This document shows, piece by piece, positions 51,791 through 63,289 of a stretch of DNA of 64,000 nt. Origin of the DNA: Tetrapyrgos nigripes (taxonomy: Eukaryota > Basidiomycota > Agaricomycetes > Agaricales > Campanellaceae); contig JAACJM010000014.1 of NCBI GenBank assembly GCA_013368315.1, positions 620,001 through 684,000 of the forward strand, written 5' to 3'. Numbering within the stretch: position 1 is the stretch's first letter; each line of letters opens with the position of its first letter. The position numbers and the translations under genes were made by a program. The notes under the pieces are model-generated. The model was not told where the DNA came from, did no database searches, and saw nothing but the letters and a program-made list of their open reading frames with translations.

Positions 51791-54700
51791 TTACTCCTCT
51801 CCGTCACCAGCGTCACCTTCATCCATCTCCGCGTCCGACTCCTTCTCCTGTTTGGTTGGAACTTTCCTTGTACGGGTAGCTATGGGGTCACAGCGTCAAC
51901 AATCGCGCCCGATGAACACGAAAAGACAAAAAAAACACTACCCACTTTTCCTCGTAGCAGCCTTCTTCTTCGCCTTTGCCTTTTTGCCCTGAGCACGCTT
52001 CTCTAGTGCATGGTCATCTTCACCTTGCCGTCTATGTTCTTCCAGCATCTGTTTGTCGAGGAAAAGAAAGGAAAACCGTCAGCTCATGCTCCAGAAAGGC
52101 ACAAGACAGCAATCCAATCCAAACAACCGACCTGCTCAAAGTCATTCAACTCCTGCGTCAAATCCTTCGTTCCAAACTTGGTCCCTTTCGCTTTAGTCAG
52201 AATCTCCGTGAATTTATCATAAACGCCTTTCTCATGGAGCTTGTCTCTATAGAAGGGTATTCCCTCGGTCAACTTTTTGATCGTTCTCTCGGACTTGTAT
52301 TGTAATAATGAAAGACAAAAGGCAATGTCTCTCCATTGTCTAGGATCCTCTGAGAGTCTGAAACGCTGACAGAGTTTCTCGACGATGTTTTCGGCTTGTT
52401 TTTCCTGTAATCGCGGCCGAGATATGTGGTGAGTACGAGGAAAGGAAGGAACGAGAGACATTATCACAGACCTTCTCAATAAACTTGAAGATATACTTGA
52501 GCGTGCTTTGGAATGTGTCCTCATCGACGGCGTGATCGCCAGTTGAAAGATGACTGATGACTGTAAATGAAGAATGTGAGGTCAGAGCCCATGCACTCAA
52601 CTGAAGAAGCAAGAAAGAACGTACTATCAGGCAAGTTGTTATAAATCGCATTATCCTTCGTCGCAAGTTCCGTGAAGAACAACTTTGCCAAATCCGCAAT
52701 CCTCGGATCCTCATCCTCCAAGCACTTGGCCATCTCACCCAACTGTCCCTTCACTTTAACCATTCCGTTCAAGATTAGATGGGTGAGCACCATCAACGTG
52801 TTCTTCTTGACTCCAGGATCCGAGTCTGTCAGTCCCTTGTATAGTTCGTGACTGTTTTCGTCAATGATAGTGCTGAAAGAGACAGCGACGTCTCCGAGGG
52901 CGATGGAGATGTTGGAGCGGATGTTGGCGGATTTGGAAGCCTTGAAGACTTCGTACAGGAGCCAGTGGTGCTGTTCGCAGAACTTGGAGGAGACGCAGAG
53001 GAATTTGCTCAGAGAGAGCATAGCTGCCGCTCGGAGGGTGGGGTTCTATACATCGTCAAATCAATATCCTAGACAAGGACATCAACGAGACCAAGACTCA
53101 CCTTGAATTTCTTCGGGCTAGAAGCAATGTGAACCAGCATAGGCCCATACATCTTCAGAAGCGAGTGATCGCCAAACAGCAATTCGTTTTCTCTGACTTC
53201 TTGTATCCTATCCGCGATCTCGTCTTCAGCGTTACCTGCGACTTGATCTAGCTCCTCGCCATCCTTTGGAGCTGGTGCACCAGCTCTCGCTTGCTTTTCG
53301 GCTAAAAAGCAAGAAAACAATTGAGCGACTTGGACATCTAGATAAAATGACGAGATTCTACTGACCTGCCTGCATCTCGTCCTTTTGCCTCTTCAGCTCC
53401 CTTTCAACCAGCTCAAGATACACAATCTGCTTGATAGCAACATGCCCCACCACAAACAACAGCTGACTTAATTCGAACGCGTCAGCCTGATCCTTCTCTG
53501 CCACCGGTTCTTGACTTTGACCTGGTTCATTCCGAGTCTCCTCTGCAGGACGATCTTCGTCCATGGCATCCGGATCTTTGGGAGCAGACTGCTCTTCGGC
53601 GGGTTCCTTTGATGCAGCCTTTTTTGCGAAAACCCGTAGAGTCAAGGTCTTGATGATGTCGTTGCATAATAGATCTGGGTGCTCGCCGAGTGCGTAGATG
53701 GTGTTGATGGCTTGTTCTGCTAAACCGAACCAGTCTTTGGAACGACAGGGACGCTCGATAGCAATGCGCATTTTACGGAAGATGTTGTTCTCCATCTCGA
53801 TACGGAGGGTTTTGTCTTGCAGCGAGCCTGACATGATTACGGTCAGAAGGCCGAAAGGAAGGAAAGAACGAAAAAATATGCCCACCTTTGACTTTCTTGG
53901 CACTACCATTCAATCGTTGCAGAGCAAGGCAGGTGTATCGTGCAAGAGTGAGATCGTTCTAGGCGAGGAAACTAGTCATTACACTTCAAGAATGAGGACC
54001 ATGATTGCACACCTTGCCCAGCGCTCCCAGCCCGACTTTGAGCATAGTATCCACCCGGTCCGTCAAGACGCTGCGTCTGGCTGAGGCAAGCATACCGAGA
54101 ATAACGATAGCACCTCTTCTCTGCGCCTTGGGCAATACACGGTCGGAGCCTGCATGCTAACGGTTAGCATAGCTTCCAGACAAAGTGAGCATAACCACAT
54201 ACCGAAAACCTGCCACAACTTGTTAATGACATCGTGATGAATCTGGTTGTCCTCCATCATTATGCGCATCATCTCTTCCAAGCTGGTAAGTTCGGCGAGT
54301 GTTGCTTCAAACGTTAGCCTATTAACGTATGTTGAGCAATTAGACGGAACGACACATGAGAAAAGACATCTACTGAATCATATTCTTGGCGATACGGTTA
54401 ACTTGATCCTTAGGCTCCAGGTCCGGGACTGGGTCGAAGTAGAGGCTTCGGTAGCACTCTAAAAGTCTTGAGGGAATACCCTTCAGCTGCTGGCCATCTT
54501 CGGAAACAGTGGCATTGTTGTCTTTGTGCCAAACCAAGTGAAGCATCTTCTTGAGACCCATCTATCACACAAACGTCACCGTTACCGAAAAGTCACCTAA
54601 TAACTGTAAAACATACCGCTGCGGATTCAAAATTATACTCATCGGCAACCCGGAAGAATTCGATGGACTCGAGCACTTCAGGCTTGTGTGTTGAGCCCAG

Positions 54701-56821
54701 CAGTTGGCATATGATATTCATCGACTCTTCAACGATTCGGATGAACTGTAAGGCATCGGAATAGTATTTCTTGCGTAGCCGGAGTTGTTCATACGCCCCG
54801 GCGTCGATTGGTTGCTGGTTGAGGGCGTTGAGGTCTATCTGAGATTTCCGAGGCTTGAGTTGGGATTTCTTCTTCTTCTTAGGCTTTGGGTTTTGTTGCT
54901 CGCCATCTTCGTCGTCTACGGCCATTGAGTCGGGGTCCTCGTCACCGGCTTGGTCATTGTCGTCATCGTTTTCTTCTTCTTCTTCGTCCTCCTCGTCTGA
55001 GTCTTCATCATCGGTAGGCTCCTGAGTCTCATCGGCGTCGACGTTCATATCCTCGCCGCTGAAAGGATCGTCAATCGCATGAGCCAAAGGTCAGATGGCA
55101 AGAGTAACTCACCTTTTTCTTCTTTTCTTTTTCTTCTTCTTCTTACCCTCTTCATCTTCTTCCTCAGGCTCCTCGGCATCTGCTCCCATCGCAGTTCTCA
55201 TCTGCGCCTCCACCTTCTCGAACTCGGCTTCCACTTCTTCAAACTCCTTCTTGAAGAGTGACTTCTCCAACGTCCCTCCATGTACCATGCCATACGGATG
55301 CGTACACATCAGCTGCACCAACAACGAAATGGCGGGCTTCCTCACGGACGGAGACTTGTCTTCCAAAGCAGCGACAGCAGCATTGGTCATTGCCAACCGA
55401 TGTTTAGGGAACTTCTTCTTCGCATCGCAGAGCTTTATGCACACTTGGAGTACTTTGGTGCGAACAAATGCGCTGACGTCGTTCATTCTTTCCAACAGGA
55501 GTTCGTAAAGGCCCTTGATCTGATTTTCGGTCTGTTTACGGTCATGAACGTCCTCGCTAGCATCAGAGGAGAGGGAATCGCTGAGGTCTAGGATGATGAT
55601 GCCCATGATCTCGACAACGGCAACGCGAAGATGATACGCCTAGAGTTAAGAGATACATAAGCACATAGTACGACACTCAAAAGGAAAAGACAGATACTTC
55701 AGAGTCCAGCTGCTTGAGGACGAGAGAGAGCTGCTTGATCATGGCTCTTGGGGCCCTCTCTGAGTATTTGACTAGGAATGCGCCAAAGGCCTTGGAGACC
55801 TTGTTGTCATTTGCGGCGAAACTCTTCTGTGAAATTTCCCGAAGAATCTCGTCTCCTAGTTGTGGATGGTCGAATTCCCTTGCGAGCATAGAAAGACATT
55901 CGGCCATAGGTTCCGCCAGGTGCTCATAGAATTGCAAAAACTGCATGATGAGGATCTGAGCAGTGAGGCCGTGATTATGATGTTTCACGGCCATGCAGAT
56001 GATTCGATAGACCCTGTCCTTAATCTCATTCACTTTGATGTACGCTGGGTTTTCGGCAATGAAGTATGCAGAGCGGGTAAGACAACTGAAGAACAGAACT
56101 CAGAAAACCGGACACGCCAAAAAAATGAGGATGCACACCTGATGAACGTCTCGCGCTCCGTCGTGGTTGTCCATAAACGAGGTGTAGCCGTCTGCAGCTT
56201 CGCTAGAGCCTTCTTAATCATCTCCAGAGTCGCAGGAATCTGGTCGATCCATGTCCATTGCTCCGTTTGTTTCTTTGCAGCAGCGGACCGTCCACCACCC
56301 CTTCCAGTGCCTGCTCGACCTCCGCGACCTCTTTTTGCCTTCGGAGCTGCGGAAGCAGGAGCCCCCTCCCCATCATCCGACCGAACCTTCTCCGCTGACC
56401 TGACGAACCACTGCAGTAAAAACGCGTACATCTCAAGTGGCATCTTGTGTCTCTGATAGTCGTCCCCTCTGCCTATGTCTGCCACCGTGGTTTCGTATTC
56501 GGACTGCATTCCCGAAGAGATGGAGTCGAGTAGCTTGCTCATGACGGCACCGGAGATGGAGTCGGAATACTTGAGAAGACTGCAGTAGATTCCAAATGTT
56601 TGCGGGGTAGTTATGTTTTCGCTGCTTTCTGCGACTGCCTCGACAGCATCTGAAAAAAAGATATGGCTCAGAAGATAGAAAGTGGGAAGAAAGGTAAATG
56701 TCGCACCTTCTAGTAGCCGGTCTACATCCTCGTTCGTGACATCGTGGTCATGCTCAAGGTCGATATTTGATGGATCAGAGAGCTGTTCCACGGCAGCCCC
56801 TAGCTCAAAGTTGGCGTCCAT
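51791..56821 (-). CDS. YCS4: Condensin complex non-SMC subunit 1 (Ycs4/Cnd1/CAP-D2)
   Basis: This is the other HEAT subunit of condensin, partner of Ycg1. The N-terminus is MDANFELGAAVEQLSDPSN. Diagnostic segments: NQIKGLYELLLERMNDVSAF followed by VRTKVLQV; then ANIRSNISIALGDVAVSFS, VLTHLILNGMVKVKGQLGEM and TKDNAIYNNLPD, which form the Cnd1 block. Acidic (about 54900-55050) and Lys-rich (about 55110-55150) linkers separate the HEAT blocks, and a low-complexity Gly/Arg tract lies in exon 2. About 14 exons; the last intron (donor GTGGGT, acceptor ATAG near 51890-51960) leads to the acidic end EMDEGDAGDGEE. Length is roughly 1350 residues. Pieces of intron 1 and exon 2 have been copied to 48247 and 51361. 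Confidence 0.93.
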
Positions 56822-56866
56822 GGTTGGAAGTTGTGGTTGCGGTTGAAAGCGAGCAACGAACCACCA

Positions 56867-56897
56867 ACGCGTCTATCACGTCCCACGTGCCACGCGT
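56867..56897. promoter_or_regulatory. ACGCGT - CACGTG - ACGCGT cluster upstream of YCS4
   Basis: ACGCGT is at 56867-56872 and 56892-56897, CACGTG at 56884-56889; the cluster is 46-76 bases before the ATG. Order and near-equal spacing match the ESP1 cluster. Confidence 0.5.
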
Positions 56898-56902
56898 CAA
56901 GG

Positions 56903-56914
56903 TTAGGGTTAGGG
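56903..56914 (+). promoter_or_regulatory. Two TTAGGG units upstream of YCS4
   Basis: TTAGGGTTAGGG lies 80-95 bases before the YCS4 ATG. With only two units it reads as a promoter telobox-like motif, not a telomere. Confidence 0.3.
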
Positions 56915-57370
56915 ATCTCGCCGACCGTTTCTCTTCAAGCTGTCTTTTCACTCAACTTTGAACCAACTTTGACCACTCAACTTTAGGTATGACCCCAGAC
57001 AGAACATGCTCTGTATCAACACACCAGGCCTCAATCCACAACCTTCATTTTTTGCTTATCGCACTCCTTTTGTTCATTACCTTACTTGCTATGCCATTGA
57101 AAATGAAAGCACAATTGGATTGAGGTCATAATGTAAGTACTCTAGAGTTCTGCAATGCATGCACGTTTATATAGGGCAAGCAAGTTCGCTGCCGACGCAG
57201 TCGGCCCTTCCCTTGTTCAAATGATTAGTCCCAACTCACTTATCGCCTGTAATGGTCAGCAGAGCCATGAATATTCCCATCACTCTTCACCGCGGCCGAT
57301 TTCTTCTCCATTCCCTACAAGTCAGAGAGCATATACCAGAGCAGCTTGATATATACTCTGGAATCGTATA
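56915..57370. other. Divergent intergenic region between YCS4 and the FAD monooxygenase
   Basis: No coding frame is supported. It presumably holds the monooxygenase promoter. Confidence 0.4.
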
Positions 57371-59882
57371 ATGTCTGAGGAACTCGAACATCTGCGTGCT
57401 GACGTTCTCATGTATGTCATGTCATTTCGTTCCTTCAGCCCAAACTCATCCAGATCTTGAACAGCGTGGGCGGAGGACCTGTTGGTTCGTTGGTAGCCTA
57501 CCAACTTGCTAGATTTGGATGTAAACCTCTCCTTGTTGGTGCGTTCTCCTCAACGCCCTTGATTAGGTCCAACTCTTCAACCGTTTTCCTTTGATTGTGC
57601 AGAACAAGATGACAAGAACACGATGCCATGTTATGGGCGAGCATGTACACTGTGGCCGCGAACCATTGAACTTCTAGATGCGGTGAATATGGCAGAGAAA
57701 CTCATGCAATTAGGTGTGGCAACGAGGTCCGGTTTACATTTCCATGAGTGCGTATTACGATAGATATCGTTCTATATTGTTCTGACCGTAAGCAGGGGTC
57801 GTCGTGTCAAGGGAGGGCTCATGTATGGGAGTCGAATGGATAAATTGGGTCCGTATGTCTTCATTGTATCGAGTTTCTTTTAACGTAGCTAATTTCTTAA
57901 TAGGCGACACATTCTTCAAATTCGCGTTAGTGCAATATCATTCTTGCCCTCTTCTCATCATCATTCTTTGACAGTCTACATCTTCGCCAACGCCTGACAG
58001 AGGAAGAATTTATCAAGGCTTTGCAAGAATACGATATCAAGCCTTACTTGCTCCATAGCATTGAGAGATACAGGATAGACGAAAGTATAGAGGACTACCC
58101 TGTCACAGCTGATGTCCGGAATCTGGCGAATGGCCAGACTGTACAGATTAAGGCGTAAGTTACCAGTGAACCTTTGTGCTTTTCCAATACTTACCCTAAT
58201 CTCTCGTAGTAAATACATAGTAGGAGCCGATGTAAGTGACTCCAACGCTTCTATTTTACCCATCTCATGTATCACAGGGAGGCAAATCCACTGTCCGTAA
58301 ATTAGCTTCCATCTCTTTCGACGGCGAACACACTAAACACCGTTGGATTCGGATGGACGCCGTCGTAAAAACCGACATGCCCAACCCCAGAAATCTCAAT
58401 TCCATCGACAGCGCTTCTCATGGACAGATCCTCTGGTGCCCAAATGACAACGGCCTCACCAGGATAGGCTACGTCTTTAGCCAAGCTTTGTTGGAAAAGT
58501 ATGGAGGCGAGGAAGGGGTGACAATGGAGGTGGCCATGGAGGAAGCAAAGAAGGCCGTGAGTCCCTTCAAATTGGAATTTGAAAGAGTGGATTGGTTTAC
58601 AATTTATGTGAGTCTCTTTCTTCAATGCTATGCCGGGACAAGTTTGACCAACCTCTCACTGATTTCAGGGTATCGGACAACGAATAGCAGGAACTTTTTG
58701 TGCTCAGGATCGTGTGTTTCTTGCGGGCGATGCCTGCCATACACATAGTTCTGGTTCGGCCCAAGGATTGAACACAGGCGTGCATGAGTGAGTCATTGCA
58801 TGCTCAGTGCTACTGGAATGCTGATATTTCTTTTCTTGCAGTGCGATTAATCTAGCATGGAAACTTGCAGTGAGTGATGCTTATGTCTATCGCGTTCTCT
58901 ACAGATTCTTATTATGCCCACAGTTACGAGTCCAAGGCATTGGGAAGAAGACACTACTCGATTCCTATGACGCGGAACGACGACCTCTCGTGCAACGGGT
59001 TATCGACAATGATAAGACAATCAGTATGCTGATTTCCGGACAGTACCCTCCTCGGTTTGAGGGGCGAAATGAGCATACGAGGTATGGCAATCACCTCTAA
59101 GCCATGTTTTTGCCTTTCAAAGCTCACTCTCTTCTCAGGGAGATTTTGACAGAGTGGTTCGAGGACATAAACATGCAATCGTTTACATTAGGCTTGGGGA
59201 TATCCTATGGTTAGTGCGAACAACTGCAACAACTGCTCAAATGGCATATCCTCATACTTTCAGTGTCTAGCACCGAGTATCCTCAACTTTGAAGACCCAG
59301 GCCCTTCTCGAGCCACTGTGAACCCTGGAGAACGAGCCCCTGATGTGTATCTTACAAAGCTTGGGTATGCTACGCTGCCGTCTAGTTTTTGACGACCACT
59401 GTCTGACTTTGCTTCACAGAACTGGCGACCCAATCCGACTGCAGTCAATATTGAAGAACAATGCAAAGTTCTCGTGAGCCATTCACTAGATCCATCAGTG
59501 GTCGGTTTCTGACGCTACGCCGTATAGAATAATCATATTTTCTGGTAACCCGGCATACACCAAACCTTCATACTCCTCAGTGCAAGCAGCCCTGTCACAC
59601 CCTCAGTCATTCACTGCTCTATTCCCGAAACGCGTCTTCAGATGGTTCACCATCCCATCGGTTTTTGGCAACGGCGGTCAAGAAGTTTTAGGAGTGGCAC
59701 CCATCGGTACTGTGTATTTAGACGAATCAGTCAAGGCGCACGAGATTTATGGTGTAGACCCGACAAGAGGAGCGATCATCGTGTTCAGACCGGATTCGTG
59801 GGTGGGGACCGTCGTGCCGATGGATGAGAGTGGTGTGAAGAAGCTAAATGGTTATTTTGATGGGATATTGGAAAGGGAGTAG
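57371..59882 (+). CDS. FAD-dependent aromatic hydroxylase (phenol 2-monooxygenase type)
   Basis: This flavoprotein family hydroxylates phenols or related aromatics with NADPH and O2. Exon 1 is 57371-57411 and exon 2 starts at 57465; about ten short introns follow. Seen: ADVLIVGGGPVGSLVAYQL (FAD-binding GxGxxG), PCYGRACTLWPRTIELLDAV, an inner IVGADGGKSTVRK, and VFLAGDACHTHSSGSAQGLN with GVHDAINLAWKLA (second FAD motif). The C-terminal part after about 59200 (LGVAPIGTVYLDES, RGAIIVFRPDSWVG) has the thioredoxin-like fold typical of phenol hydroxylase. About 600 residues. The substrate is unknown; a role in breaking down lignin- or plant-derived phenols would fit a wood or litter fungus but is inference. 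Confidence 0.9.
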
Positions 59883-60228
59883 TCTCGGACTTTTTATCAA
59901 TGGAAGGATAAATCTCTCTTCAAATCAGGTCCGTCTTTACTTAGAGTTCATCGAATCCCAATGCAAAACCTTCCTATATTTGCGTCATTGGTTGTATCCT
60001 CGCTACGACCTGGAGTGCCTGTTGTGCTAAAATTGAAGATTAGCGAAAAGAATTGACCAAATAGTCCTCACCATTCAATTTTCAGATCACTGCTCTGCTC
60101 TCGGCCATTTGCTCCGTGTCGAAGCAGGTATAAATTAGGCAGTCGTCCATATGAATCCTGATATGGCGTCTTCAACAGTGGTCATTTGAACAACGACAAG
60201 GAACGAGGATTTTCCGAGAGGCCTCTAG

Positions 60229-60236
60229 TATATAAA
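60229..60236 (+). promoter_or_regulatory. TATA box of the mannanase gene
   Basis: TATATAAA lies 54 bases before the ATG at 60283, at the spacing expected for a strongly inducible secreted-enzyme gene. Confidence 0.6.
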
Positions 60237-60282
60237 CTGATACGTGTCAATGATCTCACTGCGCTTGGTACTCCGTTTGAAA

Positions 60283-62201
60283 ATGAAGTTCTTCACCAGT
60301 CTCGTCGCCTTGGCTTTGACCGCCTCAACAGCTTATGGTCAATTCGTCCGCACGTCTGGCACAGGATTTACGTTGAATGGTCAGAAGTTTACCGTCGTTG
60401 GGTAGGTGTTTTGTTATGTCTCTCGAGGAATCTTTATGCTCAAACATCTTTCACAGCTCCAACTCATACTGGGTCGGCTTGTTTGGTTTGAGTCAGGCGG
60501 ACATGAACAAGACTTTCTCTGATATCGCTGCAACTGGGGCGACTACTGTTAGGTATGTGATACTTCGGTAGTATGCAAAGCGTTCACTGACACGGCCTCA
60601 TAGGACTTGGTAATATACACTGAACGTGTTTCTCCCGTCAAACCATCTGACGTTATTCAACCCAGGGGTTTTAACGAAGTCACCAGTCCCAACGGTATCT
60701 ACTACCAGTCATGGTCTGGTGGCAAACCTACCATTAACACCGGAAGCACTGGCCTTCAGAACTTTGGTGGGTTCTCTGTCGTTTTAGTTTGGTGTTTACT
60801 GAATGAATGGGTATTCAAGACAACGTCGTTGCATCTGCTAAAAGTCATGGTATCAAACTGATTGTCGCATTGTGAGTTTACTTTCCATCCATACCGAGGG
60901 CGTGCATGCTAATGCTACTTTTCGCAATGTAGGGCCAACAACTGGTATGTATCTGTTCACAGCTCTCTCGACGTCTTCATTGACGCCCACATCCTTCTTA
61001 CAGGTCCGATTATGGTGAGTATCAAACCGTCTGTTAAATCCTCGTATCCTTACCTCAATGTGGAGGTGGCATGGACGTCTACGTCAGCCAACTACTGGGA
61101 TCGGCTGGCTTCCACGACGACTTCTACAGAAATACCACCGTGAAGAATGCTTTCAAGAACTATGTCCAGACCTTCGTCACCAGATACCTTAACGAGCCCA
61201 CTATCTTGGTATGCAGCTATGGTTCTTGGTACTATATTTCCTCATTAATCTTGGGTTCTTTCTACAGGGCTGGGAGCTAGGTTTGTCGACGTCTCAATCC
61301 TCACAGTACTGTTAGAGCTCATACACATTCCATAGCAAACGAGCCAAGATGCAGAGGGTCGCCTGGGTGAGCGAATTTTCATGAGTGCACACGGTCTACT
61401 CTGCTCACTCGACGTGACTTTCGCAATTTAGTACATCATCTGGAACTTGCACAACGCAGACAATCACAAACTGGGCTACCGAAATGTCTTCTTTCATCAA
61501 GTCTATCGACCGCAATCATCTGGTCGCTATTGGCGATGAGGGATTCTTCAACCAACCTAGTAGTCCCCTATACCCCTACCAGTGGGTGTCAACGGTCTCC
61601 TTTAGTCAGTAGTTGTGGACTGACGAATAAGCACAGAGGTAGCGAGGGCGTCGACTTTAATGCCAATTTAGCCATCAGCTCTATTGACTTTGGAACTGTT
61701 CATGTACGTTTCGATCTTTTTTCAAGTCTGACTTGAGGAATACTCATTAATGCTCCTTCTAGCTATATCCGGTAGGAGTTCACCTCAAACCTGGAGTACT
61801 TCTTCTCAACTTATACGTTACTTTATTAACTTCAGCAATCTTGGGGTCAATCTGATGCGACTGGTTTTGGTAACCAGTGGATCACCGACCATGCTACATC
61901 GATGAAGGCCCAGAACAAACCTGTGATCCTAGAAGAGTTCGGATCTACTAGCGATCAAGCTACAGTCTATCAAAGTTGGCTATCCACAGTTGTGAGCTCT
62001 GGGTTGACTGGTGACCTTATCTGGTGAGTGTCGTGTGCCGCCTTCAAGTATTACACTTTCTGATGTCATATATACAGGCAAGCGGGTTCACAGTTGTCCA
62101 TTGGACAGTCACCCAACGATGGATACGCCGTCTATCCTGGGACCTCGGTCTACAGCGTCGTGACCAGCCACGCGGCAGCGTTGAAAGCACGAGCAGCCTA
62201 G
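60283..62201 (+). CDS. Secreted endo-1,4-beta-mannanase, glycoside hydrolase family 5
   Basis: Fifteen exons join to 374 codons (373 residues). Five are tiny: 60604-60609 (6 bases), 60933-60944 (12), 61004-61014 (11), 61268-61280 (13) and 61763-61771 (9). A signal peptide (MKFFTSLVALALTASTAYG) precedes FVRTSGTGFTLNGQKFTVVG and RTWGFNEV. The acid/base Glu is in GWELANEPRC and the nucleophile Glu in PVILEEFGS, both as in GH5 subfamily 7 mannanases. It hydrolyses beta-1,4-mannan in plant hemicellulose outside the cell. No cellulose-binding module is seen at either end. Length matches catalytic-domain-only enzymes. Confidence 0.95.
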
Positions 62202-62311
62202 AAATTTGGCATGAAAAGCGAATGTAGTTTGTCTTTTAAATATATACTAGGTATCCCTTATACCTATTCCTCGTACCTTACTTTCCGCGCTTCAGTCCAA
62301 CTGCACTTCAT

Positions 62312-63289
62312 TCACAACGTCGAGAAGTCCGCAACGACTTTCAAGAATCTCTCTGTCTCCTCAATATGCGGTGTATGACTCGAATTTTCGAAAGTCACCC
62401 ATTTGACTTTCGGGATCCCGTCGAAGAAGGGAAATACGGTGCTGTCCTGAGCTTCATCCATTCGGCCATTGGTAAGAAGCGTTGGGACGTTGATGCGATG
62501 AGCGTCTTCGACCATGCTCCAAGTTTTCAAGGATCCTGTTACAAAGAACTCTGACGGACCATTCCTGCCATCAAAAACATCAAAAACCGCGTTTTCCACC
62601 GAAAAGGAAAGGAATCCTACATACATTGTCAGATACACCGTCGGATCCTGCTCCAAAAGTCCCATAGTCCTCTTGAGATTGTCAGGCCAGGGCTTCTTTG
62701 TGCACAAGAAGTGATTGTAGAAAACTTCCACTGCCTCCTTATACCCATCACTATCTGTCGTGCCTTCCGTCTCGTGCTTCGTCAAAGCCTCCTGAATTTC
62801 CTTAGGCAGTTGCTCTCGCAATTTGCTCGCAGCTTCCACCCACAAACCCATACTGCACGGCGAGCTGCATATGATGAGCCTATGGAGCCCCTTTGGTTGT
62901 TTTGAGGCATGGCGCGATGCTAACATCCCTCCCCATGAGTGACCGAGCAAGTCGTGGTCATTCTGAATTCCGAGATGGACCAGGAGGGCATGTAGCTCGG
63001 AGAGGAAGAGATCTTCTGTCCAAAACGTCGTATCGCCAGCTTTCTCGGGAAGACGAGTAGAGTTTCCGGAGCCGAGCTGGTCATAAAGAACCAATGGAAT
63101 GTTGTATTTGGACGTTAAAGCAGTCAAATCGGTCAGATAGTCGTGGGTACAGCCGGGACCTCCGTGAAGGGCTACAAGAGGGCGCTTTCCCGAGGAAAGA
63201 GAGCCGTAGACTCTGTACCATGTTCTACAAGGCTTGCCAGCTGAGGGTATGTCGAGTTCCTTGTAGCCTTCAGAGATGGAAAGAGACAT
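62312..63289 (-). CDS. Proline iminopeptidase-like alpha/beta hydrolase (family S33)
   Basis: An uninterrupted frame of 325 residues from the ATG at 63289. HGGPG at about residues 43-47 is the oxyanion-hole motif of proline iminopeptidases. YDQLGSGNS follows, GHSWGG (about 115-120) holds the nucleophile Ser, and the late Asp and NSSHTPHIEE supply the acid and His of the triad. Related enzymes remove N-terminal proline or hydrolyse amino-acid amides; the substrate here is open. It is intronless, unlike most neighbours. It ends 110 bases from the convergent mannanase. Its 5' end and upstream sequence have diverged copies in both arms of the palindrome. Confidence 0.93.
   Translation of the reverse strand: MSLSISEGYKELDIPSAGKPCRTWYRVYGSLSSGKRPLVALHGGPGCTHDYLTDLTALTSKYNIPLVLYDQLGSGNSTRLPEKAGDTTFWTEDLFLSELHALLVHLGIQNDHDLLGHSWGGMLASRHASKQPKGLHRLIICSSPCSMGLWVEAASKLREQLPKEIQEALTKHETEGTTDSDGYKEAVEVFYNHFLCTKKPWPDNLKRTMGLLEQDPTVYLTMYVGFLSFSVENAVFDVFDGRNGPSEFFVTGSLKTWSMVEDAHRINVPTLLTNGRMDEAQDSTVFPFFDGIPKVKWVTFENSSHTPHIEETERFLKVVADFSTL

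Noticed and set aside
56903..56914. Possible telomere end
   Set aside because: Only two TTAGGG units, inside a gene-dense region and next to a promoter.
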